From: Streptomyces hawaiiensis
GTDB taxonomy: Bacteria > Actinomycetota > Actinomycetes > Streptomycetales > Streptomycetaceae
Assembly (NCBI RefSeq): GCF_004803895.1
Contig: NZ_CP021978.1
Location: forward strand, 62,001-126,000
Reading direction: 5' to 3'
Length of the DNA stretch: 64,000 nucleotides
In this document: positions 1 through 6,919 of the stretch, in pieces
Layout: each line of letters starts with the position of its first letter
Position numbering within the stretch: the first letter of the stretch is position 1
Made by a program: the position numbers and the translations under genes
The notes under the pieces: model-generated
Told to the model about the DNA's origin: nothing
The model's database searches: none
Seen by the model: only the letters and a program-made list of their open reading frames with translations

Positions 1-425
1 CCCACCCGGCACACCGGCCACCGCTCATGCCCCTGCACGGTGAAGCTGCCGTGCTCGGCGATCTCCCGGCGGTGGAATGCGCGGGCGAAGGCGAGCACCG
101 CCGTGGTCTTGCCCAGTCCCGGGAACGCGTCGACGGCCACCGCCCCCTTGGCCTTGTCGCCATCCTGGAGGTTGCTGTCCACGATGTCCCACAAGTCCTC
201 GTGCAGCGCGGCGAGTTGAGGAGTGCGGATCGGACCCAGATTGGCGTGCCACACCCGGCGGGCACGGTCGTAGGCGCTCCGCGCCCCGGCGTCCAGGGCC
301 TCAAGCTCGCTGCGGCTCAGCGTCCCGGGCTGGATGCGGCGCGGTGCGTCGGCGAACGCCTGGAAGTCCTCCTTCCGCGACAGAGCCAGATTCCCCGGAT
401 CCGACCGGCTCGCCGGGGCGGTCAC
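1..425 (-). CDS. Tn7-like transposition ATPase (TnsC/TniB family), 3' end outside window
   Basis: This gene runs off the left edge, so only about the first 141 residues are visible. They contain a Walker A-type P-loop, FPGLGKTT, about 80 residues in, after a helical leader ending in LHEDLWDIVD. Proteins of this family are AAA+ ATPases that choose the target and activate the transposase. The GTG start at 425 overlaps the stop of the upstream transposase remnant by 4 bp (GTGA), as expected for translational coupling. The gene order TnsA-TnsB-TnsC on one strand is that of Tn7-like elements. The family call rests on the P-loop and the neighbours; TnsC and TniB cannot be separated from this fragment. 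Confidence 0.72.
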   Translation of the reverse strand, partial: MTAPASRSDPGNLALSRKEDFQAFADAPRRIQPGTLSRSELEALDAGARSAYDRARRVWHANLGPIRTPQLAALHEDLWDIVDSNLQDGDKAKGAVAVDAFPGLGKTTAVLAFARAFHRREIAEHGSFTVQGHERWPVCRV

Positions 426-1540
426 ACGTCCTCCAGGGCGTCGGCATAGAAGTCGTCTTCCTCGACGGGCCCGAGGTCGCCTTCGTCATCGTCACCCGCT
501 TCGGCGGCCTGCTCAGCAATGGGGAGTTCCGCCGGCCGCGGGTCCTCGCCCAGCGCCCGGCGCACAGACGGCAGGACGGCGGCCTTGCCGGTGCGGGGCA
601 TTTCGAGGGCAGCCTGCTCGCGGGACAGGCGCAGAGCCATGCGCCGTTCGGCGAGCGTGGTACCCAGCCCCAGGTTCCAGCGCTCCAGCAGGTCGGCGAC
701 GCAGCCGATCGTCGGGATACCGGTACTTCGCGGCGGCCAGCTTCCGGGCGAAGACCAGGGCGTCCTCACTCAACGGCATCCCCGCCACCGGCGCATACTC
801 CCAGGCCAGGGTATGCCAGATGCGGGTTGCCGGATCACGGAAGTAGATCCGGGTGATGTCGTCCGGATCGACCTGGAACGGCCAGCCGTTCGCGACCGGC
901 CCGTCGTACGGGCTGCGGATCCCGGGGGCGGGCAAGCCCGGGCCGCGGTAGCGGCGGCGGTCGATCTCCACACCGTAGTGCTGGACCGTGCGCCACTTCG
1001 TCGCCAGGAACTCGAAGGCGAGATCCGGATCCCGGGGCACCTCGATGTAGCCGGCCCGCGCCATCCCGTGCTCGAACATCTGTGCAGGCGACATCCGCAA
1101 GCCCGGCACACCCGGATCGACCAGACCGGCGTGGGGACGGCAGTGGTAGACTACCGCGATCCACTCCCGGACGATCTCTTCCAGCTCGTCGAGGAAGAAG
1201 AACGCATCGGCCTCGGGAAGCTCGCCGCGGGCGTGGATGTCGGGGCCCTTTGCTCAGCACGCTCCAGCACAACGTGGCGCTCGTCTTCGCGCAGTTGACC
1301 CAGCACGACCGAGGCGATCTCCTCGACGTCCCCGGCCGAAGGCCCAGCCCGCTCCGGGATCACCACTGCACGGTCGGTGAACAGCAACTCCTTCAGCGCC
1401 AGCCGACGAACCCGTCCCCGGCTGTCCTTCAGGACCACCTCGTTGCCCGCAGTCGTCGCAGCCATCTCGACCACCTCGACGGTCTCCCCGTCGTAGCGGA
1501 AACGTGTCCCCACTCCGACACGGGCTCCGGCACCACTCAC
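422..1540 (-). pseudogene. TnsB/TniA-like (Mu-type integrase core) transposase, internally deleted and frameshifted
   Basis: The GTG start at 1540 follows a strong GAGGAGG ribosome site and 36 bp after the tnsA stop. About 95 N-terminal residues are readable (RVGVGTRFRYDGETVEVVEM, ending in ERHVVLERA). Near 1255 the frame breaks and reading resumes late in the protein (KGPDIHARGELPEAD, then EWIAVVYHCRPHAG), so the central DDE catalytic core of several hundred residues is missing. A second frame change near 720 joins AAKYRYPD to IGCVADLLERWNLGLG, after which the natural C-terminus runs to the stop at 422. The family is normally 600-700 residues, so the element cannot transpose by itself. Confidence 0.75.
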
Positions 1541-1575
1541 GCCGTCCTCCTCAACACGCAGGAAGGACGCAGAGG

Positions 1576-2280
1576 TTAGAGGTAATGGACCGCGGCACGG
1601 ACACACGGCTCGGGCCGGCCGGGAAGAAACTCAGCCGCCGACCTGAGCGGGACACCGTCCAGGTCGGCGCGACGCAACTCCTCCAGGACCTCCGGTGAGA
1701 ACAACCACCCACGCCGATACGCGGCAAGGAAGCGGATGTTTTCCAGCACCGTCTCCGGCGGCTCGCTCCACACCTGATAGCGCCACCCCCGCAACTCCAC
1801 CGCCCGCCGGGTCCATGCGAACGTGAAGGACACCACCGGCCTCGGCAGCCGCTGGCGCGGCTTGACGTCCACGACCACCGGTCCACTGTCGGTGATCAGG
1901 AAGTAGTCCGGGACGTGCTTGCGGACCTGCCCATCCACCACGGCCTTCAGAAGGAAGGGCTGGGCCACGATGCCGTGTACCGAAGGATCGAAGTCGGCGA
2001 ACAGCAACCGGGCCAGCTCCAGCCGCGACTCGTAGACGAGGTAATCCTGTGTCGTCGCCGCCCAGTACGTGCCAGCATAGTGCTTCTGCCCTCTGTACCA
2101 GCGCAAGGTCCGCCACGGCGCGGCCGACGCCAGGAGACCGGCCGATGTACCCAACCATGCCTGGTCTCCGGCGACTTCACCGTCGCGGTGGCGAACACTG
2201 ACCGTGACCGTGTCACCGTCCATGGCGTACCCCCAGCCCGGCCCCTCGTACGAGAACCGCGCTGCGGAGAGCCTGCCCAT
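1576..2280 (-). CDS. TnsA-like endonuclease subunit of a heteromeric (Tn7-like) transposase
   Basis: TnsA makes the 5' nicks at transposon ends while TnsB makes the 3' nicks, allowing cut-and-paste movement. This 234-residue protein has the TnsA endonuclease pattern: a glutamate at residue 84 in VYESRLELARLL, the segment HVPDYFLI with Asp125, and VVVDVKP with Lys140, matching the E-D-(Q/D)xK restriction-enzyme-like fold. It is the first gene of the A-B-C block and appears intact. ATG codons at 2280 and 2223 are both possible starts. An IS5-family element begins about 30 bp upstream and has probably separated the gene from its transposon end and promoter. Confidence 0.78.
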   Translation of the reverse strand: MGRLSAARFSYEGPGWGYAMDGDTVTVSVRHRDGEVAGDQAWLGTSAGLLASAAPWRTLRWYRGQKHYAGTYWAATTQDYLVYESRLELARLLFADFDPSVHGIVAQPFLLKAVVDGQVRKHVPDYFLITDSGPVVVDVKPRQRLPRPVVSFTFAWTRRAVELRGWRYQVWSEPPETVLENIRFLAAYRRGWLFSPEVLEELRRADLDGVPLRSAAEFLPGRPEPCVRAAVHYL

Positions 2281-2308
2281 TGGCGGTTCAGCTCACGAGC
2301 AGGTCACA

Positions 2309-2312
2309 CTAA
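2309..2312. repeat. Candidate target-site duplication CTAA, left copy
   Basis: CTAA sits immediately left of the IS5-family inverted repeat; the second copy is at 3538-3541. Four bases can match by chance, but position and sequence agree with IS5-family habits. Confidence 0.45.
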
Positions 2313-2350
2313 GAAGTCATCTCATTTGGCTGGGTAAGCTGGCGGTCGTG

Positions 2351-3156
2351 GTGAGGATCGTCGAGCGGCTGGTGCCGGATGAGTTGTGGGAGCTGTTCCA
2401 GCGAGTGGTTCCGGAAGCGCCGTCGCGGCCCCAGGGTGGGGGCCGGCGGAGGCATGGCGACCGCGAAGTGCTGGCCGCGATCGTCTTCGTGGCGACCTCG
2501 GGCTGCACGTGGCAGCAGTTGCCGACCGCGTCGTTCGGGCCGTCCGGCGCGACGGCTCACCGACGCTTCACCGAGTGGACGAAGGCCAGGGTGTGGGCCA
2601 AGCTCCACCGCCTGGTGCTTGACGAGCTCGGGTCCCGTGGCGAACTGGACTGGTCGCGGTGCGCGATCGACTCGGTGAACATGCGCGCCCTGAAAAGGGG
2701 GACCTGACAGGTCCGAATCCTGTAGACCGGGGCAAGTACGGCTCAAAGATCCACTTGATCACCGAGCGGACCGGTCTGCCCCTGTCCGTGGGGACCTCGG
2801 GTGCCAACGTCCATGACAGCCAGGCCCTGATCCCGCTTGTGAAGGGCATACCGCCGGTCCGGTCCCGCCGGGGCCCCCGGCGTCGCAAGCCCGGCAAGCT
2901 CCATGCCGACAAGGGCTACGACTATGCCCACCTGCGGCGATGGTTAAGCTGCCGAGGCATCCGGCACCGCATCGCCCGCAAGGGAGTTGAGACCTCCCAG
3001 CGGCTGGGACGTCATCGTTGGACGATCGAACGCACCATGTCCTGGCTCGCCGGCTGCCGCCGTCTCCACCGTCGTTATGAGCGCAAGGCCGAGCATTTCC
3101 TCGCCTTCACGAGTATCGCCTGCACCCTCATCTGTTACCGGCGGCTCGGCCGCTGA
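2351..3156 (+). CDS. IS5-family transposase, two frames joined by a probable programmed -1 frameshift
   Basis: The first frame (from GTG 2351, VRIVERLVPDELWELF) ends at a TGA at 2705-2707 just after the run AAAAGGGGG (2692-2700). The second frame continues the protein (DRGKYGSKIHLITE, then LHADKGYDYAHLRRWL, then GRHRWTIERTMSWLAGCRR) to 3156. Slipping back one base at AGG-GGG joins them exactly. Several IS5-family groups use this kind of frameshift, so I read it as functional rather than broken. The IDS of the first frame and the ADKGYD and WTIER segments are the usual DDE region. A partial copy of the same transposase lies at 34485-34583. Confidence 0.75.
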
Positions 3157-3490
3157 TGTGGGCCCGCAGCAGCTTCACCGCCAAGTCGTGGCCGTAGTGC
3201 TTGGCCATGTCCATGGGGGTGCGACCGTCTGGATCGGCGAGCTCCGGGTCAGCCCCGAAGGCCAGCAGCACAGCAGTGGTGTGCACGGTCAACGGTTGAC
3301 CACTCTGCAGGGAGCCATCGCCCTCGGCGTCGATTGCGTGCGTCAGCAGCGTCATGTTGCTGAAGACCTCATCAGGATCGGTACCGTCGGCCAGCAACCG
3401 GGCCAGGGTCTCCGCATCCTCGTGCTCGACCGCGTGATGCGCGGGTGTCCAGTAGTCGCTCACCAAGGCATTCAACCGCCACCACAGCAC
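3128..3490 (-). CDS. Ankyrin-repeat protein carried inside the IS5-family element
   Basis: This 120-residue protein contains ankyrin-type helices: DYWTPAHHAVEHEDAETLARLL, and further on LLAFGADPELADPDGRTPMD followed by AKHYGHDLAVKLL. It lies wholly between the element's inverted repeats, opposite to the transposase, and its 3' end overlaps the transposase 3' end by 29 bp. The start is a GTG at 3490 with no clear ribosome site. Ankyrin repeats bind proteins; no partner is evident. Its position suggests a passenger or a regulator of the element, but capture by chance is possible. Confidence 0.65.
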   Translation of the reverse strand: MLWWRLNALVSDYWTPAHHAVEHEDAETLARLLADGTDPDEVFSNMTLLTHAIDAEGDGSLQSGQPLTVHTTAVLLAFGADPELADPDGRTPMDMAKHYGHDLAVKLLRAHISGRAAGNR

Positions 3491-3673
3491 GTCTGCCAGC
3501 GACTATCTACACAATTATCCACCAATTGAGATGACGTCTAAAGAGTGAATGCCTTGACCGGGCGATCTCAGATTCGTGGCCGATCGGCCATCGATTGGCC
3601 ATCGGTCGTGAGATTTGGCCACGGCATTTCATCCCACACCTGGTGTCGCTCGGGGTAGCCGCGGAGGTCCGTC

Positions 3674-4651
3674 ATGCCCCGAACCGTGTGGTCAGGTGCC
3701 ATCAGCTTTGGTCTCGTGACCGTTCCGATCAACGTCCAGAGCGCTACCGAGGACCACTCGATCCGCTTCCACCAGTACCACCTGGAGGACATGGGCCGGG
3801 TGCGGGTCAGGAAGTACTGCGAGATCGAGGACCGCGAGGTCCGCACCGACGAGATCGGCAAGGGCTACCAGCTCACCAAAGAGCAAGTCATCCCGATCAG
3901 CGACGACGAACTGCGCGACCTGCCCCTGCCGACCGCCAAGGCGATCGAGATTGAAGCGTTCGTCCCGCTGGAGTCCGTGGATCCGATCCGCATCGGCGAG
4001 GGCTACTACCTCCAGTCCTCAGGACAGGTCGCGGCCAAGCCATACAAGCTCCTGCGTATGGCCCTGGCCCGGTCATCGAAGGTGGCCGTCGCGAAGTACG
4101 CCTGGAGCGGGAGAGAGCGCCTGGGCCTGCTGCGGGTGCGGGACGACGTGATCGTGCTGCACGCCATGCGCTGGCCCGACGAGATCAGATCCCCAGAGGA
4201 ACTGCTGCCCCCGCTTGTCGAGCTGACCGACGAGGAGATCGAGGGCGCCCTGGCGCTCATGGACAGCATGACCCGCGACGATCTGGAGGGTGAGGAGTTC
4301 CGCGACGCCTACACCGAGGCCGTCGAGCAGATCATCGAGGCCAAGCGCGAGCATCGCGAGCCACCGAAGCTGGAGGAGCCCGAGGAGAAGACGGGCCAGC
4401 TGGTGGACCTGATGGCCGCCCTGACCGAATCCGTGCAGAAAGCCAGGACCGCCCGCGGCGAAGACGCCGACGTGCACGAGCTGCCGAAGAAGAAGACCAC
4501 GAAGAAGCAACCGGCCAAGAAGACCGCCGCGAAGAAGACCACCAAGAAGGCCGCGGCCAAGAAGACGTCCGGACGCCGGCCGCGCAGCGCCCAGACGTCG
4601 AAGCCGAGCGCCGTGTCCGGCCTGCACTTCGTACACGCCGGTACCTGCTGA
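3674..4651 (+). CDS. ku: Ku DNA-end-binding protein (non-homologous end joining)
   Basis: Bacterial Ku is a homodimer that encircles broken DNA ends and recruits a ligase. The N-terminus (MPRTVWSGAISFGLVTVP) and core (YCEIEDREV, YLQSSGQVAAKPYKLL, KYAWSGRERLGLLRVRDD, IEGALALMDSMT) are standard. Residues ~270-310 form a lysine/alanine-rich tail (KKTTKKQPAKKTAAKK) of the kind found on actinomycete Ku proteins and thought to bind DNA. The last ~19 residues after GRRPRSA look foreign: they read through sequence belonging to the convergent DUF6233 gene, so the native stop seems lost at a recombination joint near 4600. The core should still work. Ligase remnants lie at 6657 and 41869, and a Ku fragment at 48389. 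Confidence 0.92.
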   Translation: MPRTVWSGAISFGLVTVPINVQSATEDHSIRFHQYHLEDMGRVRVRKYCEIEDREVRTDEIGKGYQLTKEQVIPISDDELRDLPLPTAKAIEIEAFVPLESVDPIRIGEGYYLQSSGQVAAKPYKLLRMALARSSKVAVAKYAWSGRERLGLLRVRDDVIVLHAMRWPDEIRSPEELLPPLVELTDEEIEGALALMDSMTRDDLEGEEFRDAYTEAVEQIIEAKREHREPPKLEEPEEKTGQLVDLMAALTESVQKARTARGEDADVHELPKKKTTKKQPAKKTAAKKTTKKAAAKKTSGRRPRSAQTSKPSAVSGLHFVHAGTC

Positions 4652-4926
4652 CGTAGTGCCTCGATGGCCTGCGCCCTGGTCGCTGGTTTCGCCCGCTTGC
4701 CCGGGTCCCAGCACTCACCAGTGTGCACGGCAACGATGTTCTCGCGGTCCAGACCGCGCTCGATCAGCCACTCGGGCGCCGGCGGGCGCCGTGCTTGGCC
4801 GACGCGCCGCTCAGCCTCGCGGCGTTCCTCGTCGGCAATCCACCTGCGGGTGCGGGCCAGGTCGCGCTCCTGCACGCGCTCCAGGAAGCGGAGCAGCGCG
4901 AGTCGCGACGACTCCGTATCGTTCAT
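4309..4926 (-). CDS. DUF6233-type protein with its 3' end replaced by antisense Ku sequence
   Basis: The ATG at 4926 opens MNDTESSRLALLRFLERVQERD, a helical N-terminus. The DUF6233-like pattern follows: PEWLIERGLD, then VAVHTGECWDPGKRAKPATR, then PACTKCRPDTALG with its CxxC. That family has no assigned function and is common in Streptomyces. After about residue 110 the frame runs antisense into the lysine-rich tail of ku, giving a meaningless hydrophobic run (FLAAAFLVVFFAAVFLAG), so the natural stop has been lost. Ku and this gene now overlap tail to tail by about 340 bp, which looks like a deletion joint between two formerly separate genes. Confidence 0.5.
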   Translation of the reverse strand: MNDTESSRLALLRFLERVQERDLARTRRWIADEERREAERRVGQARRPPAPEWLIERGLDRENIVAVHTGECWDPGKRAKPATRAQAIEALRQQVPACTKCRPDTALGFDVWALRGRRPDVFLAAAFLVVFFAAVFLAGCFFVVFFFGSSCTSASSPRAVLAFCTDSVRAAIRSTSWPVFSSGSSSFGGSRCSRLASMICSTASV

Positions 4927-4983
4927 GCGTTCGATTCTGTGATCGAGGCGCCCCGCAGCCCTCCCCCACCTCCTGGAGCAGGT

Positions 4984-5315
4984 ATGAATCACGAGAAGGC
5001 CGCCCGCAAACTGGGCGTCGACCCGGCCTCCCTCGTCCCTGCCCCGCCCGCGCCCCGCTTCGCCACGACCTGGGAACGGATGCAGCAAGAGCCGCCCTGC
5101 TCCGCCTGCGGCCGGCCAGCTCGCACGAGCGGCGTGATCCACGACCCAGCGCACGGGCCTCGCTGGTTCGATCGCTGCCGGGAGTGTTCCTCGCGACTCC
5201 TCCGACGCTGCGTGTGCCGCCGGCGCAGTTCCTCGAGGAGCTGCGCCACGCAGCGGCCGACGCGCGGCTGTCGCTGCGCACCTACACCGACGAGAGCGGA
5301 TGGGAAGGTGAGTGA
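4984..5315 (+). pseudogene. Small CxxC-containing hypothetical protein, frameshifted
   Basis: Reading starts at ATG 4984 behind CTGGAGCAGGT. The first ~70 residues hold two cysteine pairs (CSACGRPART and CRECS), probably one zinc site. Near 5185-5195 the reading must change frame to continue sensibly (ATPPTLRVPPAQFLEELRHA, then LRTYTDESGWEGE) to the TGA at 5313-5315. One missing or extra base would explain this. The function is unknown. Confidence 0.4.
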
Positions 5316-5370
5316 CGTGGACGACGATCAGTTCCACCTCACCCTGAGTTCGGGCCCATTGACCCGCTGA
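5308..5370 (+). CDS. 20-codon ORF coupled to the preceding gene, possibly a truncated gene start
   Basis: A GTG at 5308 begins inside the last codons of the preceding reading frame (GGTGAGTGA) and reads VSDVDDDQFHLTLSSGPLTR to a TGA at 5368-5370. The overlap is typical of coupled Streptomyces genes, but the ORF ends just before the lectin island, so it may be only the 5' end of a larger lost gene. Confidence 0.25.
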   Translation: MSDVDDDQFHLTLSSGPLTR

Positions 5371-5395
5371 TCCTTCGGCTTGAGGCGGGCGAGCG

Positions 5396-6448
5396 TCAGG
5401 GGGAGATCGCGTATCCCGCGGCCGGCTGGCCGAACATCTGGGCAATGTGCCAGACGGCGTGATCGGTGCCGTGGAAGAACACGTTCAGACGTCCATGGCC
5501 GTCGGCTTCGACGACGGGCTCGCCGCCGATGTTCTGCGCGATCTGCTCGTAGGAGCTCCAGTCAGTGCCGTTGACGACGCTCTGTTCGTTGACCCACAGG
5601 TGTCCGCTGCCCCAGTGGAAGACGGCCAGCCGGGCGTCGGCGGCCCGGGCGATGGCCGGGTTTCCGGTCAGGGTGCCGCCGAGGCTGGTCGGCGTGGCCC
5701 AGGCGTTGTAGTCGTCGGTTTGCGGGAGGTGCCACAGGGCGTTGTCGGTGCCCCGGAAGAACACTTCCAGGCGCCCGTCGGCGTTGGTGGCGATGACAGG
5801 GTCGCCGCCGATGTTGTGCACGATGCTCCGGGGGCTTTCCCAGGCGTTGGTGTTGGCGTCCCGCTGGCGGACGACCCACAGGTGGCCGTCGGTGCCGCGG
5901 AAGAACACCTGAAGACGGCCGCGGGCGTCTGTCGCCACTGCTGGGTCACCGGACAGAGTACCGCCCAGACTGACGGGGCCGGTCCAGTTTCCGTAGCCGG
6001 ACTTGGTGGTCTCCCACACGTGCCACAGGGCGTTGTCGGTGCCCCGGAAGAACGCTTCCGGGCGGCCGTCGGCATTCAGCCCGGGGACCGGGTCGCCTCC
6101 GATGTTGTTGGCCAGCGTCTTCCCTGGGCCGTAGCCACCGTTGATGACCGTCTGCCAGGGATGTTCGAGGTTGCCCTGCCCGTTGCGGAAGAACACCCCG
6201 ATGCGCCGTGCGGCCGTCCGCAGGGCGGAGGGATCGCCGGACAGGGTGGCGGCGCCCAGGTTCTCCCACTGGGACCAGCCGCCCCAGGTCTGCTGGTGGC
6301 AGGTCGCCAGCGCGTTGTCCGCGCGGCCGCGGGCGAACACCTCCAGCCGACCGTCCGAAGAGGGCGCCACCGCCGGATTACCCGTCAGCTGCCCGCCGAG
6401 CGAGGCCACCGGGCCCCAGGACATACCCGGCGTCGAAGGAACCGTCAT
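5396..6448 (-). CDS. Seven-bladed beta-propeller lectin (PLL-like)
   Basis: This 350-residue protein has seven repeats of ~46-50 residues, each with a core like DPVIATNADGRLEVFFRGTD followed by NALWH. Seven such repeats fit the PLL-type propeller lectins, which bind fucose and related sugars and occur in insect-associated bacteria. The ATG at 6448 was chosen because AGGAGGGG lies 7 bp upstream; the longer ORF to 6511 has no such site. No signal peptide is visible, so export would need another route or lysis. It sits at one end of a lectin/pore-former island that it probably belongs to. Sugar specificity cannot be read from the sequence. Confidence 0.82.
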   Translation of the reverse strand: MTVPSTPGMSWGPVASLGGQLTGNPAVAPSSDGRLEVFARGRADNALATCHQQTWGGWSQWENLGAATLSGDPSALRTAARRIGVFFRNGQGNLEHPWQTVINGGYGPGKTLANNIGGDPVPGLNADGRPEAFFRGTDNALWHVWETTKSGYGNWTGPVSLGGTLSGDPAVATDARGRLQVFFRGTDGHLWVVRQRDANTNAWESPRSIVHNIGGDPVIATNADGRLEVFFRGTDNALWHLPQTDDYNAWATPTSLGGTLTGNPAIARAADARLAVFHWGSGHLWVNEQSVVNGTDWSSYEQIAQNIGGEPVVEADGHGRLNVFFHGTDHAVWHIAQMFGQPAAGYAISP

Positions 6449-6656
6449 GTTCTTCCCCTCCTGCTGCTTTCTCCCCCCAGAACTCCAACCAGGGGGAATC
6501 ACTTCTTGCACCTGATCAACTACTCAGAGCGGCCGCGGGCGGACCGGCCTGCGCTCTCATGACGGAGCGTCATCAGTCGCCGGGAGCCGGCGTATCCACC
6601 AACGCCCCTCTGTACAGCACCCCCTCACCACCCCATGTGAAGCCAGCGAGCCGCCG

Positions 6657-6894
6657 CAGAATTACAAGGTCCGCGAGACGAGCAAGGCGATCGTCGCCGC
6701 AGTCACCGGCTCCCCGGCCGCTCCCCGGCACGCTGCTGCTCGGCAGGTACGACACCCAAGGCCGCCTTCACATCAGCCGCACCACGCCCCTCTCCCGAGC
6801 GGCAGACGCTGCGGTCGCCGCACTGCTCGCCGCCTGGCCGCGCGGTCACCCCTGGACAGGCTGGTCGTTCAGCGCCGGGGCAGCCGGGCCGTGA
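6657..6894 (+). pseudogene. ATP-dependent DNA ligase remnant (penultimate C-terminal segment)
   Basis: Plus-strand sequence encodes YKVRETSKAIVAAVTGS, then after an extra base near 6725, GTLLLGRYDTQGRLHISR and HPWTGWSFSAG, the signature of the oligonucleotide-binding domain of NHEJ-type ATP-dependent ligases. Homology stops at 6879 after GCCGGG, and five unrelated codons lead to a stop. The missing C-terminal continuation is at 41869-42040, again starting with GCCGGG, and the two read in frame when joined. Everything N-terminal to YKVR is absent. Confidence 0.68.
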
Positions 6895-6919
6895 TGCGGC
6901 TGTGGAGGCCCTTCTGGGG

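Larger units (their letters stand above)
2313..3537 (+). mobile_element. IS5-family insertion sequence with a passenger ankyrin gene
   Basis: The ends carry imperfect inverted repeats: GTCATCTCATTTGG on the left (2316-2329) and its counterpart GTCATCTCAATTGG on the right (read on the minus strand, inside 3521-3535). The tetranucleotide CTAA occurs directly outside both ends (2309-2312 and 3538-3541), matching the YTAR target preference known for IS5-type elements. Between the repeats lie the transposase on the plus strand and an ankyrin-repeat gene on the minus strand. The end coordinates are uncertain by a base or two because the terminal bases differ. Confidence 0.65.

Noticed and set aside
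2700..2740. A tRNA-like T-arm string (GGTCCGAATCCTGTAGACC) in the IS5 element
   Set aside because: It lies inside the transposase frame (TGPNPVDRG) with no acceptor stem or anticodon arm around it.
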